Below are positions 37,708 through 44,887 of a DNA stretch of 64,000 nucleotides, piece by piece. A program made the translations under genes and the position numbers. This DNA comes from Bifidobacterium moraviense. Its GTDB lineage: Bacteria; Actinomycetota; Actinomycetes; Actinomycetales; Bifidobacteriaceae. The DNA lies in contig NZ_JAAIIH010000007.1 of NCBI RefSeq assembly GCF_012932365.1, forward strand, positions 1 to 64,000. The letters are read 5' to 3'. The stretch's first letter is position 1. Each line of letters opens with the position of its first letter. The notes beneath the pieces are model-generated. The model was not told the DNA's origin, made no database searches, and saw only the letters and a list, made by a program, of their open reading frames with translations.

Positions 37708-39225
37708 ATGTTCGCAGCCGTGGCCATCGGACGACTCGTCCGCTTCGCCTCGCGCCTGACCCGCCACGGCGGCTCGGCGCTGCCCGGCAAGGTCGTGGAG
37801 AGGATCGATCCGGGGTTCCTGGCACGCACGCTCGGCCGGCTGCCGTACGGCGTGGTGCTCGTCTCCGGAACCAACGGCAAGACCACCACCACGCGCATGG
37901 TGGCCTCGATGCTCACCGATCTGGGGCTGAAGGTGTTCACCAACCCCACCGGGTCGAACTTCACGCGCGGCGTGGTCTCCGCGCTCCTCACGCAGGTCTC
38001 GCTCGGCGGCAGGCTCGACGCGGACATCGCCGTGCTGGAGCTCGACGAGGCGTACGCCGTGCACTTCGTGCGGCAGGTCAGGCCACGCTACGCGCTGCTG
38101 CTCAACGTGATGCGCGACCAGCTGGACCGCTTCGGCGAGATCGACAACACCGCGCGCCTGCTGGGCCACGTGGCCGAGGCGACGACCGGCACCGTGGTGC
38201 TCAACCGCGAGGACCCGCGCATCGCCGCGCTGGCGAAGCTGGCGCCCGAGGGCACCGAGGTGCGCTACTTCGGGCTCGCCGATGATTTGAAACGCTTCTT
38301 CCCCTCCGACGACGACATGGCCACCACCGTGGCGACCGAGGAGCGCGCGGAGGCGCAGGATGCCGGTGCTGCGGCGGGTGCTCCCCTCAGTCCGTCTGTC
38401 GACGGACAGCTCCCCTCGGGGAGGGGAGCCGAGACGGCGGGCTTGTCTGTCGACGGACAGCTCCCCTCGGGGAAGGGCGCCGAGGTTGGTGCTGTGGGCT
38501 CCCCTCTGGGAGGGGAGCTGTCGGTGCAGCCGACTGAGGGGAGCGCTGAAGGGAGCGGTCGCGACGACTCCGACGCGCCCGTCCTGCCCGCCGACGTGAC
38601 GCTCGCCGCCGTGGGCGACCACGAGGCCACGTTCCTCATGGACGGCGCGGAGCATCGCGCCAAGGTCCGGCTCGAAGGCGTCTACAACCTGTACAACGCC
38701 GCCGCCGCGCTCGCCGTGACGCGCGCCGTCAGACCCGACGCCACGCCCGACGAGCTGGTGCGCGCCGCCGGCAACGTGACGCCCGCGTTCGGCCGCGGCG
38801 AGATCATCGACGTCAACGGCTCGCCCGTGGAACTGCTGCTCGTCAAGAACCCGATGGGCTTCCGCCTCGCGCTGGCCAGCTTCGACGCCTCCCAGGCCAC
38901 CACGATGATCGCCATCAACGACGAGTACGCCGACGGCCGCGACATGAGCTGGCTGTGGGACGTGGACTTCACGTCGCTGCGCGAGGGCGGCGTGGCCATG
39001 GTCTCCGGCGTGCGCGCGTGGGACATGGCGCTGCGCCTCGAATACGACCAGGTGCCGGTGGGCGCCGTCGAGACCGACCTGGACAAGGCCGTGGAACGCT
39101 TCGTGACCGAACCGGGGCCGCTGGGACGCCCCCGGCACATCTACTGCACCTACACCGCGATGCTCAGGGCGCGCGCGGCGCTGGGGCGCATCACCGACGT
39201 AAGCGACGCGGGAGTGGGACGATGA
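37708..39225 (+). CDS. murT: Lipid II isoglutaminyl synthase subunit MurT
   Basis: MurT with GatD amidates D-glutamate of the lipid II stem. It has the Mur ligase P-loop SGTNGKTTTTR (53-63), the central ligase fold and the C-terminal MurT domain (LLLVKNPMGFRLAL). Where pneumococcal and staphylococcal MurT carry a four-cysteine zinc ribbon, this 505-residue protein has a low-complexity stretch (about 215-290) made by inserted DNA repeats, and it has only one Cys in total. The last four bases overlap gatD (ATGA). Confidence 0.92.
   Translation: MFAAVAIGRLVRFASRLTRHGGSALPGKVVERIDPGFLARTLGRLPYGVVLVSGTNGKTTTTRMVASMLTDLGLKVFTNPTGSNFTRGVVSALLTQVSLGGRLDADIAVLELDEAYAVHFVRQVRPRYALLLNVMRDQLDRFGEIDNTARLLGHVAEATTGTVVLNREDPRIAALAKLAPEGTEVRYFGLADDLKRFFPSDDDMATTVATEERAEAQDAGAAAGAPLSPSVDGQLPSGRGAETAGLSVDGQLPSGKGAEVGAVGSPLGGELSVQPTEGSAEGSGRDDSDAPVLPADVTLAAVGDHEATFLMDGAEHRAKVRLEGVYNLYNAAAALAVTRAVRPDATPDELVRAAGNVTPAFGRGEIIDVNGSPVELLLVKNPMGFRLALASFDASQATTMIAINDEYADGRDMSWLWDVDFTSLREGGVAMVSGVRAWDMALRLEYDQVPVGAVETDLDKAVERFVTEPGPLGRPRHIYCTYTAMLRARAALGRITDVSDAGVGR
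38379..38545. repeat. Inserted short palindromic repeats inside murT
   Basis: CTGTCGACGGACAGCTCCCC followed by TCGGGGAGGGGAGC occurs at 38396-38429 and again at 38446-38479. An inverted relative (GGGAGGGGAGCTGTCGGTGC) is at 38508-38545. The reading frame stays open through all copies, giving SVDGQLPSG twice and GGELSVQPTEG. The same kind of element is a common intergenic repeat in gut bacteria. Confidence 0.85.
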
Positions 39226-39974
39226 GAACGATCGACGTGGTATCGCTGTACCCCAAGGACATGAACATCTACGGCGACTCGGGCAACGTGCTCACCGTGC
39301 GCCGCCGGCTCGAGCTGTACGGCTACGCGCCGCGCGTGCACATGGTGGATCAGGACGACCCGTGGCCGGAGCACGTGGACGTGATCCTCGGCGGCGGCGG
39401 ACAGGACGCCGGCCAGCGCAAGGTGATCGACGACCTGCACGAGCGCGCCGACGACCTGAGGGCCATGGCCGCGGACGGCGTGCCGATGCTCATGATCTGC
39501 GGCATGTACCAGCTGTTCGGCGAATACTTCAAAACCATCGACGGCGACCGCATGGAAGGCATCGGCGTGCTCGGCGCGTACACGATCGGCAAGCCGCAGC
39601 GCCTCATCGGCAACCTCGTGGAGCACAGCGACGAGTTCGGCGACATCATCGGCTACGAGAACCACTCCGGGCAGACGTTCCTGCGCGAGGACGCCGAGCC
39701 GCTCGGCTACGTCAAGTCGCTCGACGGCGCCGGCAACAACGGCTCCGACGACACCGAAGGCGCCCGCGCGCACAACGTGATCGGCACGTACATGCACGGC
39801 TCGCTGCTGCCCAAGAACCCCGCCGTGGCCGACTTCCTCATCCGCAGGGCCGTCGAACGCCGCTACGGCGCGTTCGACACGGATGAGCAGACGCCCGAGC
39901 AGCGCCAGACGCTCGAACACCTCGATCGCGTCATCCGCTCGGCGCGGCACGTGGCCGCGTCGCGCCCAAGGTAG
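39222..39974 (+). CDS. gatD: Lipid II isoglutaminyl synthase glutaminase GatD
   Basis: A 250-residue class I glutamine amidotransferase (CobB/CobQ-like). The nucleophile Cys93 is in MLMICGMYQLFG and the catalytic His192 in GTYMHGSLLPKNP. It releases ammonia from glutamine for MurT, and the four-base overlap with murT keeps the two subunits in balance. Residues about 168-182 are a Gly/Asp-rich loop. This modification is needed for cross-linking and affects lysozyme and antibiotic susceptibility in other Gram-positives. Confidence 0.94.
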   Translation: MRTIDVVSLYPKDMNIYGDSGNVLTVRRRLELYGYAPRVHMVDQDDPWPEHVDVILGGGGQDAGQRKVIDDLHERADDLRAMAADGVPMLMICGMYQLFGEYFKTIDGDRMEGIGVLGAYTIGKPQRLIGNLVEHSDEFGDIIGYENHSGQTFLREDAEPLGYVKSLDGAGNNGSDDTEGARAHNVIGTYMHGSLLPKNPAVADFLIRRAVERRYGAFDTDEQTPEQRQTLEHLDRVIRSARHVAASRPR

Positions 39975-39990
39975 GGGAGGATTCCATCGC

Positions 39991-41955
39991 ATGGCCACCG
40001 CACGCGCATCGCACCCGCGCCGTCGCCGCATCGACGGACTCGACGGCATCAAGGGACTCGCCATCATCGCCGTGGTGGCCTACCACTGCATGCCGGACCG
40101 CCTGACCGGCGGATTCGTGGGCGTGGACGTCTTCTTCGCCGTCTCCGGGTTCCTGGCCGCATGGGGCATCCTCGGCAGGCTCGACGACGGACGCTTCGAC
40201 CTGGGCGACTACTGGCTCGGACGTCTGCGGCGCCTGTGGCCGGCGATGCTGCTGCTCGTCCCCGTGAGCGTGAGCGCGGCGTGGTACGTGCTGCACGACG
40301 CGCTGGTGGGCATCCGCGACCAGGTGGTCGCCACGCTGCTCAGCTGCTACAACTGGTACGCCGTGGCCACCGGCAGCAGCTACTTCGCCGCCAACAACCC
40401 GCAGCTGTTCCGCCACCTGTGGTACGTGGGCGTGCTCGCGCAGAGTTATCTGGTGATCCCGTTCCTGCTCGTGGGGCTGTGGACGCTGTGCGGCGAACGA
40501 GGGCGCGGTCGCCGGAACGGCAGCGTGCGCGGCGCGGCGGGCGGCGGGATCGTGCGCGGACGCGCGTGGATCGGCTTCGCGGCGCTCGTGGCGCTGGCCG
40601 CGGCGAGCGCGCTCGCGATGGGCGCGCTGTACCGCCCCGGCCAGGACCCCACGCGCGTGTACTTCGGCACGGACACCCACGTCTCCGGACTGCTGCTCGG
40701 CATGGCGCTGGGGTGGGCGCTCGTGCACGTCGACCGCGCCCGCGCGGCGCGTGCGGACGGCGGCGATGCGTGGGCCGCGGCGCGTGCGGTGCTGCGCCAC
40801 GCCCTGCCGTGGATCGGCGCGCTGGCGCTCGCGGCGCTGGTCGCGCTCGCGGTGACGATGCGTCAGGACGACGCGGCCTTCCGCGGCGGCATCGCACTGG
40901 CCGGCGTGCTGGCCGTGCTGCTCGTGGCCGGCGTGGCGGTGCGCGGATCGTGGCTCGGCCGCGCGCTCGACTGGGGGCCGCTGGGCCTGCTGGGCCGCTA
41001 CTCGTACGGCATCTACCTGTGGCACTGGCCCATCTGGATCATGGCCAAGCACGCCATGCCGGGATTCCTCACCGGGCAGCTGCCGAACCTCATGCCGCAG
41101 GCCGTCGCCGTCTCGCCCGTGCCGCCGCTCGTCGTGACGCTCGTGCTGACCGCCGCGGCCACCGCGCTGTCGTGGACGCTGGTGGAGCGTCCCGCCGCGG
41201 CCGGCGGGCTGCTTCGCGTCTTCGTGCCCGCCGCTCCGCGCACCGTGGGCCGATGGGTCGCCGCCGCGCTCGCGATCGTCGTGTTCGCCGTGAGCGGCTA
41301 CGGATTCGTAGGCGCGCTGCTGCACGCGCCCGCCAAGACGGGCGTGCAGGCGCATCTCGAGCGCGTGGCCGCGCAGGCCGCCGCCCAGCGCGCGGCCGAT
41401 CTCGCCAGCGGCGACTGGCGCCGCGAACGCATCCCCGACCTGCGCGCGCCGCGCAACCAGATGCCGGACGGATCGCAGATCACCGCCGTGGGCGACTCGG
41501 TGATGCAGTCGTCCACCTACGGCTTCAACAAGGTGTTCCCGGGCGTGGAGCTCGACGCGGTCATCAACCGCACCGTGGACAAGGGCATCGAGGCGCTGGA
41601 GCAGCACCGGTCCAACGGCACGCTGCGGCGGTGGGTGGTGATCGGGCTCGGCACCAACGCGCCGATGAGCGAGGACCAGCTCGACCGCATCCTCGACATC
41701 ATCGGCCCCGACCGCATCCTCGTGCTCGTGGGCACCCACTCGCCGGACGAGCCGTGGGCGGTGCAGAGCAACCAGGAGATCCTCGCGTTCGCTCCGCAGC
41801 ACCAGAACCGCGTGGTGCTGGTGGACTGGGACCGCGTCATCACCGCCGACCCCTCCGAGCTCGACGCCGACGGCATCCACCCCAAGGAGAACAGCACCAT
41901 CTACGCGCGCGCCGTGCGCGACGCCATCGACCGGTGGATCCGGCAGGGCCACTGA
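39991..41955 (+). CDS. Acyltransferase-3/SGNH membrane O-acetyltransferase (OafA type)
   Basis: A 654-residue OafA/OatA-type protein. About ten N-terminal helices form the acyltransferase-3 domain (GLDGIKGLAIIAVVAYH with the conserved His, GVDVFFAVSGFL). An external SGNH esterase-like domain follows, with AVGDSVMQ (Ser503), GLGTNAP and DGIHPKE (His630). It should O-acetylate a cell-wall polymer or peptidoglycan. The start at 39991 has GTAGGGGAGG. It is 16 bases behind gatD, so wall amidation and acylation are probably expressed together. Confidence 0.9.
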   Translation: MATARASHPRRRRIDGLDGIKGLAIIAVVAYHCMPDRLTGGFVGVDVFFAVSGFLAAWGILGRLDDGRFDLGDYWLGRLRRLWPAMLLLVPVSVSAAWYVLHDALVGIRDQVVATLLSCYNWYAVATGSSYFAANNPQLFRHLWYVGVLAQSYLVIPFLLVGLWTLCGERGRGRRNGSVRGAAGGGIVRGRAWIGFAALVALAAASALAMGALYRPGQDPTRVYFGTDTHVSGLLLGMALGWALVHVDRARAARADGGDAWAAARAVLRHALPWIGALALAALVALAVTMRQDDAAFRGGIALAGVLAVLLVAGVAVRGSWLGRALDWGPLGLLGRYSYGIYLWHWPIWIMAKHAMPGFLTGQLPNLMPQAVAVSPVPPLVVTLVLTAAATALSWTLVERPAAAGGLLRVFVPAAPRTVGRWVAAALAIVVFAVSGYGFVGALLHAPAKTGVQAHLERVAAQAAAQRAADLASGDWRRERIPDLRAPRNQMPDGSQITAVGDSVMQSSTYGFNKVFPGVELDAVINRTVDKGIEALEQHRSNGTLRRWVVIGLGTNAPMSEDQLDRILDIIGPDRILVLVGTHSPDEPWAVQSNQEILAFAPQHQNRVVLVDWDRVITADPSELDADGIHPKENSTIYARAVRDAIDRWIRQGH

Positions 41956-41962
41956 CGCTTCA

Positions 41963-42090
41963 GAGCCGCTGAAGTGCCATGGTCGCTGATGCGCCTATGG
42001 CAGCTGATGTCCTAGGGCTGCTGACGTTCTAGTGCCACTGACGTTTTATGGCTGCTGATTTCTAGGGCCACTGACGCGCCGCCGCCAGCG
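41963..42090. repeat. Degenerate 17-18-bp direct repeats
   Basis: A series such as GGTCGCTGATGCGCCTAT, GGCAGCTGATGTCCTAG, GGCTGCTGACGTTCTAG, GCCACTGACGTTTTAT and GGCTGCTGATTTCTAG runs from the acyltransferase stop towards the first 62-bp array. All share CTGAYG and a TAG/TAT end. No gene is seen here. Confidence 0.6.
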
Positions 42091-42210
42091 CCGCTGACGG
42101 GGACCGCCGTCGTACCGCTGACGACACGCCGCCGTGCCACCCTACGCACCGCCTGCGCCTACGGCCGGTCCGCGTCGCCGTCCTCCTTGACCGTGCGCGC
42201 GACTCCAGAC

Positions 42211-42802
42211 CTTCGTCGCAACGTTGCGATGATCGACCACTATGGGGCAGTCGGAGCGGTCTTTCGATGGTCGTCCATAACAACGTTGCGATGATCGACC
42301 ACCATGGGGCAGTCGGTATGGCTCCTCGGTGGTCTCCTGCGGCAATGTTGTGATGATCGGCCGGTTCGCGGACGTCTGCCGGGTCTTTCGATGGTCGTTC
42401 GTCGCAACGTTGTGATGATCGACCACTATGGAACGGTCGATGCGGCTCTTCGATGGTCGTTCGTGACAATGTTGCTGTGATCGACCGGTTTGCGGATGCC
42501 TGCCGGGTCTTTCGATGGTCATTCGTGACAATGTTGCTGTGATCGACCATCGCGGAATGGTCGCGGTGGCCCTGCGATGGTTTCTGACGGCAACGTTGCT
42601 GTGATTGGCCACTATGGGACGGTCGGAGCGGTCTTCCGATGGTCGTCCATAGCAACGTTGTGACGAGCGGCCACCATGCGGTGGCCAGAGCGGTCCGTCG
42701 ATGGTCTCCTGCGGCAATGTTGTGATGATCGGCCGGTTTGTGGATGCCTGCCGGGTCTCTCGATGGTCGTTCGTCGCAACGTTGCGACGAACGACGCATG
42801 GT
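42211..42802. repeat. 62-bp palindromic-unit array 2a (10 cores)
   Basis: Cores CAAYGTTG start at 42219, 42281, 42343, 42405, 42467, 42529, 42591, 42653, 42715 and 42777, an exact 62-base step throughout. Around each core the flanks form a dyad of up to 40 bases, for example GGTCGTTCGTCGCAACGTTG with its complement GATGATCGACC. The linkers fall into four recurring types. It ends about 110 bases before the 3' end of the nuclease-like gene. Confidence 0.97.
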
Positions 42803-42912
42803 CATGTTTGGTGCTTCCGAGAATGGACTTCCGCATGTCCGCGATGCATCGCTGCGACAACGGTCCTTTCGCAAGGCTGCGCATGGCCCCGCGCGCGAAC
42901 GCATCGACGCCG

Positions 42913-43899
42913 TCACGGCGCGTGCGGGCCACGCTTTCGGTCTGCCGCCCTGGGGACCCCGGCCATGTCGAGCTTTCGCCGCACCAGCTCCGGTTGACGG
43001 ACGAGCTGATCGAACGTCCAACGCACGAACACCACCGATCCGTCGAGCGCGAGATTGCTCTCCCGATCCTTCTCCTCGAATACGATGCTTTCGATGTCGC
43101 GTCCCGCCGTCATCGCGGGATCCACGTATTTGCCTCGGCCATCCAGCTCACCGATGATGATCTTCCCGTCGTCTCGACGCCACAGGAAGTCGACTCGTCG
43201 CCTTGCCCCGGTGATCGGATCGACGCACGGTACCTGCTGCTCCGGCACGGCGTACCCCCAGAGCACGAGATACCCCAGCGTGATGGACTCGCCCCCGTTT
43301 TCGCTCAGGCCATTGGCGCAGACGCACGCCTGTCTGGCCTTCTCCACGCCCTTGTACCCTCGTCTTGTCTCGAGAAACGCCTGGAACTGCGCCTTGTCGG
43401 TCTTGCCGGAGCGCATCGCGGTCTCCAGAACGGCCAACGCGTCAGGCAGCTGCAGGGAACGCGCGCAGTCGAACAGGGTCTGGTGCAGATCCGTGACGCG
43501 CATGCCTTCCACGACGGTGACCGGTCTGATCGGCAGTGCGTGAAACACATAGTGGTTGCGGTCCGTCGAAGCATGCGTCAGGTCGGTCGCCCAGTGCACG
43601 TTGCGGTTGAGAAACACGCTGTCCGTGAGCCGCCAGACCGTCGCGGCGCTGACGTGGCCGAGCACCCAGCGCGGATGCGACGCACATTCCGCACGCAGCA
43701 CATGCATGATGCGCTCATGGTTGCTCAGGGTGCTCCAATATGATGGGCGCGCGTAGAGCCCGGTCATGATGTGCAGCACGTCGTCCGTCTCGCGTCGTTG
43801 GGTCAGGGCGCGACGCAGCCCGCGGTCGCCGGGGCGCAGACATTGGCGACGACGTTCGGCTTCACGGAATGCCTGTTCCAGTCGTGCGTTGCTTCTCAT
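42913..43899 (-). CDS. AbiEi-like wHTH protein with PD-(D/E)XK-type nuclease domain
   Basis: A 328-residue protein. The N part (about 40-180) resembles the AbiEi antitoxin family of actinobacteria (VLGHVSAATVWRL, then EGMRVTDLHQTLFDCARSL). The C part looks like a DUF559/Vsr-type restriction fold, with RRVDFLW (Asp237) followed by IIIGELDGRGKYV (Glu251, Asp253). No AbiEii nucleotidyltransferase partner is near. Starts at ATG 43899 without a ribosome site. The reading frame stays open far upstream through the repeat array, but that is an artefact of composition. The gene sits between two 62-bp arrays. Nuclease activity is predicted, not shown. Confidence 0.7.
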   Translation of the reverse strand: MRSNARLEQAFREAERRRQCLRPGDRGLRRALTQRRETDDVLHIMTGLYARPSYWSTLSNHERIMHVLRAECASHPRWVLGHVSAATVWRLTDSVFLNRNVHWATDLTHASTDRNHYVFHALPIRPVTVVEGMRVTDLHQTLFDCARSLQLPDALAVLETAMRSGKTDKAQFQAFLETRRGYKGVEKARQACVCANGLSENGGESITLGYLVLWGYAVPEQQVPCVDPITGARRRVDFLWRRDDGKIIIGELDGRGKYVDPAMTAGRDIESIVFEEKDRESNLALDGSVVFVRWTFDQLVRQPELVRRKLDMAGVPRAADRKRGPHAP

Positions 43900-44042
43900 A
43901 TGCGGAACGATATGCGGAGAGAGGCGGCGTTCGGAGGGTTTTCGGGCAATGTGGTCGGATGTGGCTTCTTCGGACGTTCTGGCGGCGTGTCGCAGGTGAC
44001 ATTCGACCACATGATTCTGCGATCCGCGCGATAACGCCGTCC

Positions 44043-44502
44043 TACCGTCGCAACGTTGCTGTGATCGACCACCATGCGGTGGCCAGAGCGGTCTTTCGGT
44101 GGTCTCCTGCGGCAATGTTGTGATGATCGGCCGGTTTGCGGATGCCTGCCGGGTCTTTCGATGGTCATTCGTGACAATGCTGCTGTGATCGACCACTATG
44201 GGACGGTCGATGCGGCTCTTCGATGGCCTCTGACAGCAATGTTGTGATGATCGGCTGGTTTGTGGACGTCTGCCGGGTCTTTCGATGGTCGTTCGTCGCA
44301 ACGTTGCTGTGATCGACCATCGTGGAATGGTCGCGGTGGCCCTGCGATGGTTTCTGGCGGCAATGTTGTGATGATCGGCCACTATGGGACGGTCGATGCG
44401 CCCTCCCGATGGTCGTTCGCCGCAACGTTGTGATGATCGACCATCGAGGAGGAGCCGGGGTGGTTCCCCGATGGTCATTCGTAGCAATGTTGCGATGACG
44501 GC
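44043..44502. repeat. 62-bp palindromic-unit array 2b (8 cores)
   Basis: Cores start at 44051, 44113, 44175 (CAATGCTG), 44237, 44299, 44361, 44423 and 44485, all 62 bases apart. Linker types are shared with array 2a, and the order CCATGCGGTGGCC then GGTTTGCGGATGCC is repeated in both. It lies between the start of the nuclease-like gene and the phasin-like gene. The distance from the last 2a core to the first 2b core (1274) is not a multiple of 62. Confidence 0.97.
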
Positions 44503-44614
44503 CGTGCCGCGCCACCGGTCCACGGCAGGAGGCGCCGCGGTGTCGATGCGGCCGGGCGTGTGCGGCGCCGGTGGGGTAGGCTGGAAGCGTCCGAGCAACC
44601 CAAGGAGGCGTATC

Positions 44615-44887
44615 ATGGCTGGTTTCGATCTGGGAGAGGGCCTGCGCAAGGTGTTTCTGGCGGGCGTCGGCGCCCTGGCCACCACGTACGAGAAGGGCAG
44701 CGAGATCGTGGACGACCTCGTGAAGAAGGGCGAGCTGACCGTCGAGCAGGGCAAGACCCTCAACGAGGAGCTCAGGCGCACGGTCAGGGAGGCCACGAGC
44801 AAGCCGGCCTCCGAACCGACCGTCGATGCCACCGCGGCCGACGAGCCCGGCAAGGACGATGCCGCCGAGGCCGAGCCGAAGGCGTGA
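44615..44887 (+). CDS. Phasin-like small coiled-coil protein
   Basis: A 90-residue protein: an amphipathic helix GLRKVFLAGVGALATTYEKG, a second helix with VDDLVKKGELTVEQGKTLNEE, and an acidic/Ala tail. This matches the short phasin/PhaF-like family, although bifidobacteria are not known to store polyhydroxyalkanoate. CAAGGAGG precedes the start. Its stop overlaps the GTG of the UbiB-like kinase gene, so the two are probably partners. It may be a membrane- or lipid-surface protein. Confidence 0.75.
   Translation: MAGFDLGEGLRKVFLAGVGALATTYEKGSEIVDDLVKKGELTVEQGKTLNEELRRTVREATSKPASEPTVDATAADEPGKDDAAEAEPKA

Noticed and set aside
42211..44502. CRISPR array
   Set aside because: The unit is 62 bases with a dyad core, but linkers belong to a few recurring families rather than unique spacers, and no cas genes are present.
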